Program-made: the position numbers and the translations under genes | Notes under the pieces: generated by a model | Seen by the model: only the letters and a program-made list of their open reading frames with translations | Databases searched by the model: none | Told to the model about the DNA's origin: nothing | Assembly (NCBI RefSeq): GCF_000698555.1 | Contig: NZ_JFHE01000029.1 | Span: 1-64,000, forward strand | Direction: 5' to 3' | Source: Caballeronia grimmiae | GTDB taxonomy: Bacteria; Pseudomonadota; Gammaproteobacteria; Burkholderiales; Burkholderiaceae | DNA length: 64,000 nt | Shown: one piece after another, positions 1 to 7,882 of the stretch | Position numbering within the stretch: position 1 is the first letter of the stretch | How the letters are laid out: the number at the start of each line of letters is the position of its first letter

Positions 1-2
1 AG

Positions 3-152
3 CAGCTTGGCTGGTCGAGCTGGTTGGGCGCGTCACCGACGAACGCGCCGATCACCGGCATGCGTTTCGAACCCGAGCAATACATGCGTGAGTTGCGGTG
101 GAATGCGACCCAGCGTGCAGTCAAACCTCACTGTTACCGCGAACTTTCGTAA
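3..152 (+). CDS. 3' end of a gene cut by the left edge, possibly T6SS baseplate protein TssG (ImpH/VasB family)
   Basis: An open frame enters from the left edge and stops at TAA (150-152), giving 49 residues. It begins QLGWSSWLG and continues through MRFEPEQYMRELRW. An LG..(S/T)WLG stretch close to the C-terminus is, as I recall, typical of the type VI secretion baseplate subunit TssG/ImpH. This is a memory-based match to a short tail, so the family call is tentative. The rest of the gene, and any T6SS operon, would lie outside the window. Codon choice (GC-rich third positions) looks like real coding sequence. Nothing recognisable lies between this stop and the next start at 435. Confidence 0.42.
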   Translation, partial: QLGWSSWLGASPTNAPITGMRFEPEQYMRELRWNATQRAVKPHCYRELS

Positions 153-434
153 AAGCGACGCGATGGCATCCATGATCGTCAGGGCACGATCATGGGAGTG
201 GAGCGATGGCAAGGAATCGTTGCATCAGAGGAATGCAGCGAGACTAGGCCGCTTACATTGGCCTGTGCTCCAGTGTCGCAGACTCTAGTGACGGCTTTGA
301 CGTCAGCGTGAACCGGGCGGGACGGGATGACCAAGCTCCACGACGTCCCGGTTCCATCCGCAAGACGCTTCCGTTGTATATTAACCCTCCGCTATCAACG
401 GCGAAGCCGCATCACACGCAACGTAATCCAAAAA

Positions 435-1118
435 ATGCGGATACACCTTCTACCAGCCGATGCACCTCCCGACGTACGCCTCTGGCTCGTCGACATCGAC
501 CTGAACGCGCCGCTCATCCACGCAGGCGCAAACGGCCTGCATGCCAGCGAACTCGCACGCGCGCACCGCTTCTTGCGCCACCAAGATGCAGCTCGCTTCG
601 TGACGATGCGTGCCGCCTTGCGACGCCTGCTCGCAGCCGAACTCAACGTCGATCCAGCCGGCCTCGCCTTCACCGCCGACACGAACGGCAGACCATCACT
701 CTCGATGCCCGATGCCCCGGATTTCAACGTATCGCATTCGGGCGCGCATGGCCTGATCGCCGTGTCGTTCAGGCGGCGCGTGGGCGTAGATATCGAGGAA
801 TCGCCGCCTTCGCTCGACTGGCGCTCACTCGAAGCCTCGGTGCTTCATCCCACTGACAAGCGAATCATCGACGCGATGCCGCAAGCCGATGCAAGCAGCG
901 CATTCTTCGCATGCTGGACCGCGAAAGAGGCGGTACTGAAGGCGCATGGCGACGGCATCGGCGGCAAGGCGATAGGCATGCAGGACTTCTCCGTTCTGCC
1001 GCGCAACGACGCACGTTATGCAGTATCGGCCGGTCCGGGCACGTTCCAGGCGATATCGCTTGCAGTCCCGCAAGGCTATGCGGCGGCGCTCGCCTGGTCA
1101 GAGATCACTCAACCTTAG
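435..1118 (+). CDS. 4'-phosphopantetheinyl transferase (Sfp/Gsp type)
   Basis: This 227-residue protein should transfer the phosphopantetheine arm of coenzyme A to a serine of carrier-protein domains, as in polyketide, nonribosomal-peptide or fatty-acid synthesis. The Sfp-type signatures are in order: FNVSHSG (about 97-103), GVDIE (117-121, metal-binding Asp and Glu) and WTAKEAVLKAHGDG (161-174). The frame is open further upstream to 327, but the ATG at 435 begins a normal N-terminus for the family. No carrier protein or synthase is nearby, so the substrate cannot be named. The 3' end overlaps by 14 bp the end of the convergent metalloprotease gene. Confidence 0.9.
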   Translation: MRIHLLPADAPPDVRLWLVDIDLNAPLIHAGANGLHASELARAHRFLRHQDAARFVTMRAALRRLLAAELNVDPAGLAFTADTNGRPSLSMPDAPDFNVSHSGAHGLIAVSFRRRVGVDIEESPPSLDWRSLEASVLHPTDKRIIDAMPQADASSAFFACWTAKEAVLKAHGDGIGGKAIGMQDFSVLPRNDARYAVSAGPGTFQAISLAVPQGYAAALAWSEITQP

Positions 1119-1611
1119 TGCGGATCAGATCGCGATGCGTGAGATAAAGCCGCAGATCGAATTCAATCTGATGGTAGCCAGGCTGCATCAGTTCGCATAG
1201 ACGATAGAACGCCTTGTTGTGCTCGCTCTCCTTCAGATGCGCAAGCTCGTGCACGATGATCATGCGGAGAAACTCGGGCGCCGTGTCCTTGAACAGCGAG
1301 GCGACGCGTATCTCTTTCTTGGCTTTGAGCCTGCCGCCTTGCACGCGTGAAATCGCGGTGTGAAGGCCCAGCGCATGCCGCAGTACATCGAGCTTGCTGT
1401 CGTAACACACCTTGTCGATGGCGGGCGCCACACGCAGAAACTCATTCTTCAGATCCGTGCAGTACTGATACAGCGCGCGGTCCGACTGAACCGCATGCCG
1501 CTTCGGGTAACGCGCGTCGAGATACGGCCCGAGTTGCTGCTGGGCGATGAGTCGGCGCACCTTGTCCTGTAGCGTGTTCGGATAGGCGCTCAGGTATTTC
1601 AGGTGTTGCAT
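1105..1611 (-). CDS. YgjP/SprT-like zinc metallopeptidase domain protein
   Basis: A 168-residue protein of the M48-like YgjP (DUF45) group. The zinc site is clear: HELAH at 121-125, followed five residues later by His131, the spacing used by YgjP-type proteins. No signal peptide or membrane segment is present, so it is probably cytoplasmic. The length is shorter than the usual 230 or so residues of YgjP, and the N-terminal half is less recognisable. The physiological substrate is unknown for the family. The gene is convergent with the phosphopantetheinyl transferase and overlaps its stop. Confidence 0.82.
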   Translation of the reverse strand: MQHLKYLSAYPNTLQDKVRRLIAQQQLGPYLDARYPKRHAVQSDRALYQYCTDLKNEFLRVAPAIDKVCYDSKLDVLRHALGLHTAISRVQGGRLKAKKEIRVASLFKDTAPEFLRMIIVHELAHLKESEHNKAFYRLCELMQPGYHQIEFDLRLYLTHRDLIRTKVE

Positions 1612-1841
1612 GACGGCTTTTCTAGTAGGAATCGAAGGAAAGTTTCAATCGCGCACGGCCTCCGCCGCAACGGTTCTTGCAATCATTTTAGTCATTGCCG
1701 CGACGGCTCGCCGATGATGTGCGTCAATGGCCGCCTCAAGACCGAGCTATTGCGTAAGTTTATGTATCCGCACGCGCAAGGAATGAACCGTCGTGCGAAC
1801 ATGCGCGGTTTCCACAGCATGCGTTACAAGGCAGGTTGCAC

Positions 1842-2351
1842 ATGGCATCGAGCAAGGCCCATCACGCGACCGGATGGGCGGCGGGCATCATCGCGGCGGC
1901 GCTCGCCAGCAAGGCCGCAACAAGCATCGACTACGTGTCGTGCGCGCTTGCGGTTCTCGGCGGCGTCGTGGGAGCAACCGCGCCCGACTGGCTCGAAGTA
2001 GCCTGGTGGACGAGAAAGCGCAAGCTGTGGATCACGCACCGGACGCTCACGCACTGGGGCCTCGGATGGGCCGCGCTTTTCGCTTTATGCTGGCACTACC
2101 TCGGGCGTCATCCGGCGGTGCCTTTCGCTTTGGGTTTCGCATGCGGCGGAATCATCCATTTGCTGGCGGACTGGCCCAATCCGATGGGTGTGCCGTGGAT
2201 CGCAGGCCGTCATTCGCTCAAGCTATGGACGAGCGGTCACTGCGATCTGATCGTCGTCGGCGCGGCGTGGATCGCGGCGTTCTACGTTGCCGATGGCGTC
2301 TGGTTTCATCACGAGTATGGCCGCCTGCTGCTTCATGCGATGCGTGCCTAG
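1842..2351 (+). CDS. YdjM-like membrane protein (DUF457, metal-dependent hydrolase superfamily)
   Basis: A 169-residue inner-membrane protein with about four hydrophobic segments. It has the family's spaced histidines and aspartates: HHATGW near the start, APDW in the second segment, THRTLTHW after the basic RKRK loop, and HLLADWPNPMG. These resemble the YdjM/DUF457 proteins, annotated as metal-dependent hydrolases although no activity is established. The ATG at 1842 is chosen over a TTG at 1836 because a purine-rich ribosome-binding site (AAGGCAGG, about 1828-1835) is spaced correctly for it. It precedes the lipoprotein gene by 38 bp on the same strand and may be co-transcribed. Confidence 0.8.
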   Translation: MASSKAHHATGWAAGIIAAALASKAATSIDYVSCALAVLGGVVGATAPDWLEVAWWTRKRKLWITHRTLTHWGLGWAALFALCWHYLGRHPAVPFALGFACGGIIHLLADWPNPMGVPWIAGRHSLKLWTSGHCDLIVVGAAWIAAFYVADGVWFHHEYGRLLLHAMRA

Positions 2352-2389
2352 AACGTCCGCTGTCTCCTGAACGCTTACGGAAATCGCCC

Positions 2390-2887
2390 ATGCAATCGAA
2401 TCACGCGGTACGCAACGGTCTTATCGCTCTTTTCGTTTTCTTCGCAATGCTCGCGCTCGGCGGTTGCGCGGGCTTCATGAATCGCGATCCGCTGCGTGTG
2501 AATGTTGCGGGTATCGAACCGCTCGAAGGGCAGGGGCTGGAAATGCGCTTCGCCGTCAAATTGCGCGTGCAGAACCCCAACGATGCGCCGATCGATTTCG
2601 ACGGCGTCGCGCTCGATCTCGACCTCAACGGTCGCCCGTTCGCGAGCGGCGTCAGTCCGCAGCGCGGCACCGTGCCTCGTTTCGGCGAGGCGGTGCTATC
2701 GGTGCCGGTGACGGTATCGGCGTGGTCGGTAGCGCGGCAGGCGCTCGGGTTTGCAAGCGGCGATGCATCGACCAAGGTCGCCTATGAAGCACGCGGCCGG
2801 CTCGCTGGCGGCGCGTTTGGCGGTGCGCGCTTTTCGGACAAGGGCGCGATCGACTTTCCCACTGGTGGCGGCGCGCTCGGCTATTGA
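2390..2887 (+). CDS. LEA14-type (WHy domain) lipoprotein
   Basis: A 165-residue lipoprotein. The N-terminus has a hydrophobic helix ending in LALGGC, so the lipidated cysteine is residue 26. The rest is a single LEA2/WHy domain: a statement on the axis MRFAVKLRVQNPNDAPIDFDGV, typical of the immunoglobulin-like late-embryogenesis-abundant type 2 fold. Members are linked to desiccation and stress tolerance, but the molecular role is unclear. It probably sits in the periplasm, anchored to a membrane. It is convergent with the 62-residue gene that follows. Confidence 0.85.
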   Translation: MQSNHAVRNGLIALFVFFAMLALGGCAGFMNRDPLRVNVAGIEPLEGQGLEMRFAVKLRVQNPNDAPIDFDGVALDLDLNGRPFASGVSPQRGTVPRFGEAVLSVPVTVSAWSVARQALGFASGDASTKVAYEARGRLAGGAFGGARFSDKGAIDFPTGGGALGY

Positions 2888-2896
2888 TCGTACCTG

Positions 2897-3085
2897 TTAG
2901 CGACGCTTCTTTCGCCGTGCTGTTTTGGGCGGCGTCAGCGCGGCCGTCCAGAAGTCCGCGACCTGCTTCTGCGACTGGCGCTTGACGGCGGCAGTCGCAT
3001 GGCCACGCGCCGATCCGGCGATCGCGTTCGCGCCGGAAAGCCACATGCTCATAAAAGGATTCTTCTTCGTCCAGGGATTCTTCAT
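2897..3085 (-). CDS. small basic protein of unknown function
   Basis: A 62-residue protein beginning MKNPWTKKNPFMSMWLSGAN and ending in a run of Lys and Arg (ARRKKRR). The ATG at 3085 is preceded by a good GGGAGA ribosome-binding site, which makes it preferable to the upstream in-frame ATG at 3178. The N-terminal half is mildly hydrophobic and the C-terminal half strongly basic. I recall similar short proteins in Burkholderiaceae without an assigned function. The last bases are convergent with the LEA lipoprotein gene. Confidence 0.6.
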   Translation of the reverse strand: MKNPWTKKNPFMSMWLSGANAIAGSARGHATAAVKRQSQKQVADFWTAALTPPKTARRKKRR

Positions 3086-3147
3086 GCGGTTCTCCCAAGT
3101 GGAATGCCCAGCGTCAGGCGCCGGGAGTTGCATGTTGCGTGCCTGAA

Positions 3148-3169
3148 ACGAGCGCCGCGCGGCGCTCGT
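3148..3169 (-). terminator. terminator-like hairpin after the His/Glu-rich protein gene
   Basis: A perfect 9-bp inverted repeat, ACGAGCGCC with its complement GGCGCTCGT, closes a GCGC loop. On the minus strand it is followed by TTTCA, so the U-tract is short. It lies between the end of the gene at 3199-3453 and the start of the gene at 2897-3085 and would separate the two. Confidence 0.5.
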
Positions 3170-3198
3170 CTTCGTCAACGGTCTTTCGACTGCGACGC

Positions 3199-3453
3199 TT
3201 AGTGCGTCACTTGGAAGCCGTTCGCGTGATCGTTACGGATGTCGACGCGCGCATTGCCGACCGTCGTATCGCGACGGCCGATCTCTTCAGCACGCTTGTG
3301 TTCGTCACGCACTTCACGATGCTCGCGCTCATCGCGATGCTCGCGCGCGTGCTCGATGTTTTCGCGACGTTCCTTGTGCTCGACCTTCTCGTAATGCTTG
3401 AATTCGTGCGGCTTTGCAAAAACAGCAGCGGCGACAAGCAGTTTCTTCGTCAT
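3199..3453 (-). CDS. His/Glu/Arg-rich small exported protein, unknown function
   Basis: An 84-residue protein starting MTKKLLVAAAVFA, a short signal-peptide-like segment, then an extremely charged stretch (about 14-60) of alternating His, Glu, Arg and Lys, such as HYEKVEHKERREN and EHREVRDEHKR. The tail is more neutral (NARVDIRNDHANG). The high His and acid content suggests metal binding or a long charged helix, but I do not recognise a family. The ATG at 3453 has GGAG-type purines upstream; the upstream extension of the frame has no coding character. Confidence 0.6.
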   Translation of the reverse strand: MTKKLLVAAAVFAKPHEFKHYEKVEHKERRENIEHAREHRDEREHREVRDEHKRAEEIGRRDTTVGNARVDIRNDHANGFQVTH

Positions 3454-3878
3454 GGAATACCTTCTTAAGGAGAAGCAGATCGAAATGATCTGCATGCCAC
3501 GAGAAACGCCGGCAATCTCCGCCGGTTGACGTTTGCTGCCTTCCTGTAAGGACATTTAACACTTATTGCCGAACTGGCTTTAAGTGCTCGTTCAATTAAT
3601 GCTGCAAGGAAGAAAGTAAGCGATCCATAACGTTAATTAGAGCCTCGCTTCGGCAAACTTGGCCGATGCATGCTAGGTCTAATGCGTAATTTTACTGGGC
3701 GCGCACTTTACATTCCGCAATGCCGGGCCTTTAATCAACGAGCGGACATGCGTGTCCGTCATCGCAATTCCGCTTCTCACAGCGGCGCTGGCCGCTCGAG
3801 CGGATTCCTTGCGCTCTAGCGTTCCAGGTGGCAGGGTCGGGCACGTCGCGGCGCGGTCTTATATGCAGCGAGGTCTTC
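3454..3878. other. 425-bp divergent intergenic region
   Basis: This stretch separates the leftward His/Glu-rich gene from the rightward FAD oxidase gene and should hold both promoters. The part from about 3545 to 3730 is clearly more AT-rich than its surroundings. I cannot point to a convincing -35/-10 pair or operator, and the short frames in it lack coding character. Confidence 0.6.
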
Positions 3879-5264
3879 ATGGTCAACATCCCGGTCGAAT
3901 CGATCGATACCCTCAAGACGGCGGTGCGCGGCAAGTTCATCGCGCCCGCAGACTCCGACTACGACGAAGCGCGGAAGGTCTGGAACGCAGCCATCGACAG
4001 GCGTCCCGCGTTGATCGTGCGCTGCGCCGGCACCGCCGATGTCATCGCGGCGCTTGCCTTCGCTCGCGACAACGCCATGCTGATATCGATACGCGGCGGC
4101 GCACACAACATTGCAGGCAGCGCGGTCAGCGACGACGCATTAATGATCGACCTATCCGCGATGAAATCCGTGCGCGTCGATCCGCAAGCGAAACGCGCGT
4201 ATGTAGAGCCGGGCGCGTTGTTATCCGACTTCGATCACGAGGCGCAAGCGTTCGGACTGGCGACGCCGCTAGGCATCAATTCGACGACCGGCGTCGCCGG
4301 CCTCACGCTTGGCGGCGGGTTTGGATGGATCAGCCGCAAGTTCGGCGTCACGGTGGACAATCTCGTCGCCGCCGAGATCATTACGGCGGATGGACAATGG
4401 CATCGCGTAAGCGTCGAATCGGAGCCTGAGCTGTTTTGGGCGTTGCGCGGTGGCGGCGGCAATTTCGGCGTGGTCACGCTATTCGAATTCCGCCTGCACG
4501 AAGTGGGACCGCAAGTGTACGGCGGGCTCGTGGTTTATCCGCTAGAACAGGCGGATCAGGTGCTGCCAAAGTATCGCGACTTCGTCGCTTCAAGCCCCGA
4601 TGAGATGACCGTATGGGCCGTCATGCGCCTTGCGCCGCCTTTGCCATTTCTTCCTGAAGACGTGCATGGCAAGCCGATCATCGCGCTTGCATGCTGTTTC
4701 ATCGGTCCGGTCGAAGATGGCGCAAAGGCAATCGAGCCGGTGCGATCCTTCGGCACGCCGTATGGAGAACATCTCGGACCGATGCCCTTCGCCACGTGGC
4801 AGAAGGCGTTCGATCCGCTGCTGACGCCGGGCGCCCGCAACTACTGGAAGTCGCATAACTTCGCGTCCCTGCCCGACGAGACGTTCGACGTGCTCACGAA
4901 GGCCGTGCTCGCGGTGCCGTCGCCGCATTGCGAGGTCTTCATCGGAGCGATGGGCGGGCAGACGAACCGCGTTCCCGTCGATGCCACCGCGTATGCGAAT
5001 CGCGACTCGATCTATACGATCAACATACACGGCCGATGGACCGACCCCGCCGACGACGAGAAATGCACGCAATGGACCCGCGAGATGTTCGCCGCGTTGA
5101 CGCCGTATGCCACAGGCAGCGTCTACGTGAACTTCCTGACGGGCGATGAAGGGGATCGTGTGAAAGCGGCGTATGGGCCGAATTTCGAGCGGCTTGCCGA
5201 GGTCAAGCGGCGTTACGATCCGAATAACGTGTTCCGCAGCAATCAGAACATCCCGCCTGCATAA
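3879..5264 (+). CDS. FAD-linked oxidase of the BBE (berberine bridge enzyme-like) family
   Basis: A 461-residue flavin oxidoreductase. The PCMH-type FAD domain includes IRGGAHNIAG (His76, the residue that carries FAD in this family) and TTGVAGLTLGGGFGW (about 136-150). The C-terminal BBE motif YDPNNVFRSNQNIPP closes the fold. Bicovalent members have a cysteine in the second FAD loop; here that loop has no Cys, so any covalent link would be through His76 only. The ATG at 3879 has an AGCGAGG ribosome-binding site. The substrate is not predictable; related bacterial enzymes oxidise sugars, alcohols or amines. Confidence 0.88.
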   Translation: MVNIPVESIDTLKTAVRGKFIAPADSDYDEARKVWNAAIDRRPALIVRCAGTADVIAALAFARDNAMLISIRGGAHNIAGSAVSDDALMIDLSAMKSVRVDPQAKRAYVEPGALLSDFDHEAQAFGLATPLGINSTTGVAGLTLGGGFGWISRKFGVTVDNLVAAEIITADGQWHRVSVESEPELFWALRGGGGNFGVVTLFEFRLHEVGPQVYGGLVVYPLEQADQVLPKYRDFVASSPDEMTVWAVMRLAPPLPFLPEDVHGKPIIALACCFIGPVEDGAKAIEPVRSFGTPYGEHLGPMPFATWQKAFDPLLTPGARNYWKSHNFASLPDETFDVLTKAVLAVPSPHCEVFIGAMGGQTNRVPVDATAYANRDSIYTINIHGRWTDPADDEKCTQWTREMFAALTPYATGSVYVNFLTGDEGDRVKAAYGPNFERLAEVKRRYDPNNVFRSNQNIPPA

Positions 5265-5271
5265 TCAAACG

Positions 5272-5305
5272 ATGCGCGCCGCCAGGAACTTTCAGCGGCG
5301 CGCAT
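5272..5305. terminator. 11-bp inverted repeat between convergent genes
   Basis: ATGCGCGCCGC (5272-5282) pairs perfectly with GCGGCGCGCAT (5295-5305) across a 12-nt loop. It sits just after the FAD oxidase stop and includes the end of the convergent host-attachment gene. There is no U-tract on either side, so it is a hairpin-type terminator or mRNA-end stabiliser at best. Confidence 0.4.
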
Positions 5306-5642
5306 GACGTGCGTCCTGCGTGTCGATGCTCGATGCGTCGTTACTGCGTTTTTCGTACACCAGCTTGCGCGTTTCGCTGCTCAAGTGTTCATCTAATACG
5401 TCGAGGAAGCTGGACTCGACCGCAAGCCGCAAGCGGTCGAAGCGATGACGCAATCGGCTTTCCTCGAGAAACGCGGCCACCGATCTGGCGAAAGACTCAC
5501 GGTCCTTGTCGGTTGAATCGGCGGCACGCACCGCGGGATTTCTGATGTCCTCGACCTGTTGAAGATCGAGTGTGAGGCCTCGCGTTTCGAAGATTCGGGC
5601 GCGACTGCTGTCGGCGGCGAGAACCCACGTAATGGCGGTCAT
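5292..5642 (-). CDS. host attachment protein family member (AtsE-like)
   Basis: A 116-residue cytoplasmic protein with the family's opening TAITWVLAADSSRARIFE, followed by the conserved DKDRESFARSVAAFLEE region. The name comes from an Agrobacterium gene linked to plant-surface attachment. The fold resembles an eRF1/RNase-H-like domain, and the biochemical role of most homologues is unknown. The ATG at 5642 follows an excellent AGGAGG ribosome-binding site. It lies 79 bp downstream of the CoA-transferase gene on the same strand, so co-transcription is possible. Confidence 0.85.
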   Translation of the reverse strand: MTAITWVLAADSSRARIFETRGLTLDLQQVEDIRNPAVRAADSTDKDRESFARSVAAFLEESRLRHRFDRLRLAVESSFLDVLDEHLSSETRKLVYEKRSNDASSIDTQDARHARR

Positions 5643-5721
5643 GATGCTCCTCCTGTACGCCCACCTTCGGGCGACCTTCAGGCATTGTGCGCCGAATCTT
5701 CCCCTTTGCGAATGTTTGGGC

Positions 5722-7230
5722 TTATTGCGAACCGTCGGGCAGCATCGACCCTGTTTGCGCAAAGCGCGTATGCAGCGCGAACGCCGCGTCAAGCCGATGC
5801 GGCGTGTGTCCGCCGAGCGATGCTGCATCGCGGTAGTAGTCGCGCAGGAGATAGCGATAGAGCGGGTGAGCGCAATGTTCGATGACCGCGAGCGCGCGTT
5901 CGCGCGGCGCAAGACCCGTCAGATTGGCAAGACCGCGTTCGGTGACGATCACGTCCACATCGTGTTCGTTGTGATCGCAATGCGGAACCATCGGCACGAT
6001 GCTCGAGATGCGGCCATCCTTTGCGATCGACTTCGTCGCGAACACCGCATACGACGCATTGCGCGCGAAGTCGCCCGAGCCGCCGATACCGTTCATCATG
6101 TGCGTGCCGCCGACATGCGTCGAGTTGACGTTGCCGTAGATGTCGGCTTCGATCGCCGTATTGATCGCGATCAGCCCTAGGCGGCGAATCACATCGGCAT
6201 GATTGCTGACCTCTTGGGGACGCAGGACGAGCCGCTCGCGATAGCGGTCGATGTCGCTCAAGACCTGCTCCTGGCGCTTAGCCGAAAGCGTAATCGATGC
6301 GCCCGATGCGAACGCGAGCTTGCCTGCATCGAAGAGATCGAAGGTGGAGTCCTGCAGCACTTCCGAGTAGAGCGTGAGTGCTTCGAACGGCGACGCAGCG
6401 AAGCCGGACAGCACGGCATTGGCAATCGTGCCGATGCCCGCTTGCAGCGGCGGCAACCGTTTCGGCAGACGGCCGCGCGACACTTCATGCTGAAAGAATT
6501 CGACGAGATGGCCCGCGATCAGCGCGGTGTCTTCATCGGCAGGCAGCACGGTGGATGGACTGTCGGGCTGATTCGTCACGACGATTGCCGCAATCTTCTC
6601 GGGCGCAATCTCGATGCAGGTCGTTCCGACGCGATCCTCGACGCGCATCAACGGCAGCGGCGCGCGCTCCGGACGCGGCGCGGGCGACCATACGTCATGC
6701 AGACCTTCGAGGCCCATCGGCTGTGCAAGATTGATCTCGACGATGACTTTCTTCGCGAGCATCGCGAACGTCGCGGAATTGCCAACCGACGTGCTCGGCA
6801 CGATACCGCCTGTCTCCGTGATGGCGACGGCTTCGATGATCGCGAGATCGAGCGGGCCCAGGCGATTGTCGCGCAATAGCTCGACCGTCTCGGACAGATG
6901 TTGATCGATGAACATCACTTCGCCGCGGTTGATCGCGCGTCGCAAGGTGGCGTCGACCTGAAAGGGCAGGCGGCGTTCCAGCGCGCCCGCTTCGGTGAGA
7001 ATGCGATCGGTGTCGCTGCCAAGCGATGCACCGGTGATCAACGTGATGCGAAGCGGATCGCTTTCCTCACGCGCACGCCGTGCGATTTCGAGCGGCACGG
7101 CTTTGGCATCGCCGGCACGCGTAAAGCCGCTTGTACCTACGCGCATGCCGTTGTGTACGAGCTGTGCAGCCTCGGCTGCAGAAGTGATTTTTCCGCGCAA
7201 GGCGGCACAACGAATACGGTCATCCAACAT
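5722..7230 (-). CDS. acetyl-CoA hydrolase/transferase family, probable succinate:acetate-type CoA-transferase
   Basis: A 502-residue class I CoA-transferase. Hallmarks are GTSGFTRAGD near the N-terminus, LYSEVLQD, where Glu290 is the predicted catalytic carboxylate that forms the glutamyl-CoA intermediate, and GGTHMMNGIGGSGDF (about 374-388), the glycine-rich CoA/oxyanion loop. The length matches AarC/Cat1/ScpC-type enzymes. It should move CoA between acetyl-CoA or propionyl-CoA and a carboxylate such as succinate. The start at 7230 has a GGAGAT ribosome-binding site; an in-frame ATG at 7248 lacks one. Confidence 0.9.
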   Translation of the reverse strand: MLDDRIRCAALRGKITSAAEAAQLVHNGMRVGTSGFTRAGDAKAVPLEIARRAREESDPLRITLITGASLGSDTDRILTEAGALERRLPFQVDATLRRAINRGEVMFIDQHLSETVELLRDNRLGPLDLAIIEAVAITETGGIVPSTSVGNSATFAMLAKKVIVEINLAQPMGLEGLHDVWSPAPRPERAPLPLMRVEDRVGTTCIEIAPEKIAAIVVTNQPDSPSTVLPADEDTALIAGHLVEFFQHEVSRGRLPKRLPPLQAGIGTIANAVLSGFAASPFEALTLYSEVLQDSTFDLFDAGKLAFASGASITLSAKRQEQVLSDIDRYRERLVLRPQEVSNHADVIRRLGLIAINTAIEADIYGNVNSTHVGGTHMMNGIGGSGDFARNASYAVFATKSIAKDGRISSIVPMVPHCDHNEHDVDVIVTERGLANLTGLAPRERALAVIEHCAHPLYRYLLRDYYRDAASLGGHTPHRLDAAFALHTRFAQTGSMLPDGSQ

Positions 7231-7563
7231 CGATATCTCCACTAACACTGACTGGCTCGTGCCCCGAGTGAGTCTCGTCGTCCGCTAGCGAAACGGCGCA
7301 CGAAGGCGCGTGCTTCGTTCAGCGTGCTTGGACGCGGCGCGTTGATCGGGAGTGTCTTGCGTAGGCTTCGATGATCTCGCGGCAATGCGCGATGCTCGGA
7401 TGCTGCGGACGGAGACGGCGGGGCAACGGCGCAATTATTCGTTATCCCTAGGCGTTTTCATAGGCGCAGTATCGAAAGCGCAACCTTCGTCATGCCACTC
7501 TTTGCGCTTTGTCTAATTTCGGCGTCTCGATGCTGCGAAGGCGCCGATAACCAATACAAAGAA
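7231..7563. other. 333-bp intergenic region
   Basis: No gene with a plausible start was found. It lies upstream of the CoA-transferase and downstream of the 63-residue exported protein, both leftward. On the minus strand (about 7240-7410) a frame lacking any start reads RPSTLNEARAFVRRFASGR, which looks compositionally like coding sequence and could be a gene remnant. I could not assign it. Confidence 0.45.
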
Positions 7564-7755
7564 TCAACTGCCGCCGAAGAAGATGCTGCAATAGCTGGCA
7601 GGCCCCACGCATTCCTGCCCTCGCTGCGGCGTTTGCGTGGACTGTTGATTCGTGTCGCTGGCAGCGTTGCCAGCGGCGGGCGTGGACGTTTGCGCCATCG
7701 CGAGCGTTGCGCTCGTCAGCAGGATGGCTGCAAGGGTGATCTTCAACGGCTTCAT
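7564..7755 (-). CDS. small secreted protein with two cysteines, unknown function
   Basis: A 63-residue protein with a clear signal peptide (MKPLKITLAAILLTSATLAMA, cleavage near AMA-QTS), a Ser/Thr/Gln/Asn-rich middle, and a C-terminus with two cysteines (QECVGPASYC) that could form a disulfide. The ATG at 7755 has AAGGAGA spaced correctly upstream. No family is recognised. The protein is predicted to be periplasmic. Confidence 0.65.
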   Translation of the reverse strand: MKPLKITLAAILLTSATLAMAQTSTPAAGNAASDTNQQSTQTPQRGQECVGPASYCSIFFGGS

Positions 7756-7882
7756 GTACTTCTCCTTTGAGACGTGTGCCGTGCGTCGGATGGTTCGGGC
7801 ACGCAAACACTATAAGTCGCGCTATCCGGCGGATAAATCGTCCTGCGTGCAAGGCACATTTCCAGCACGAGGAAGGATGGGC

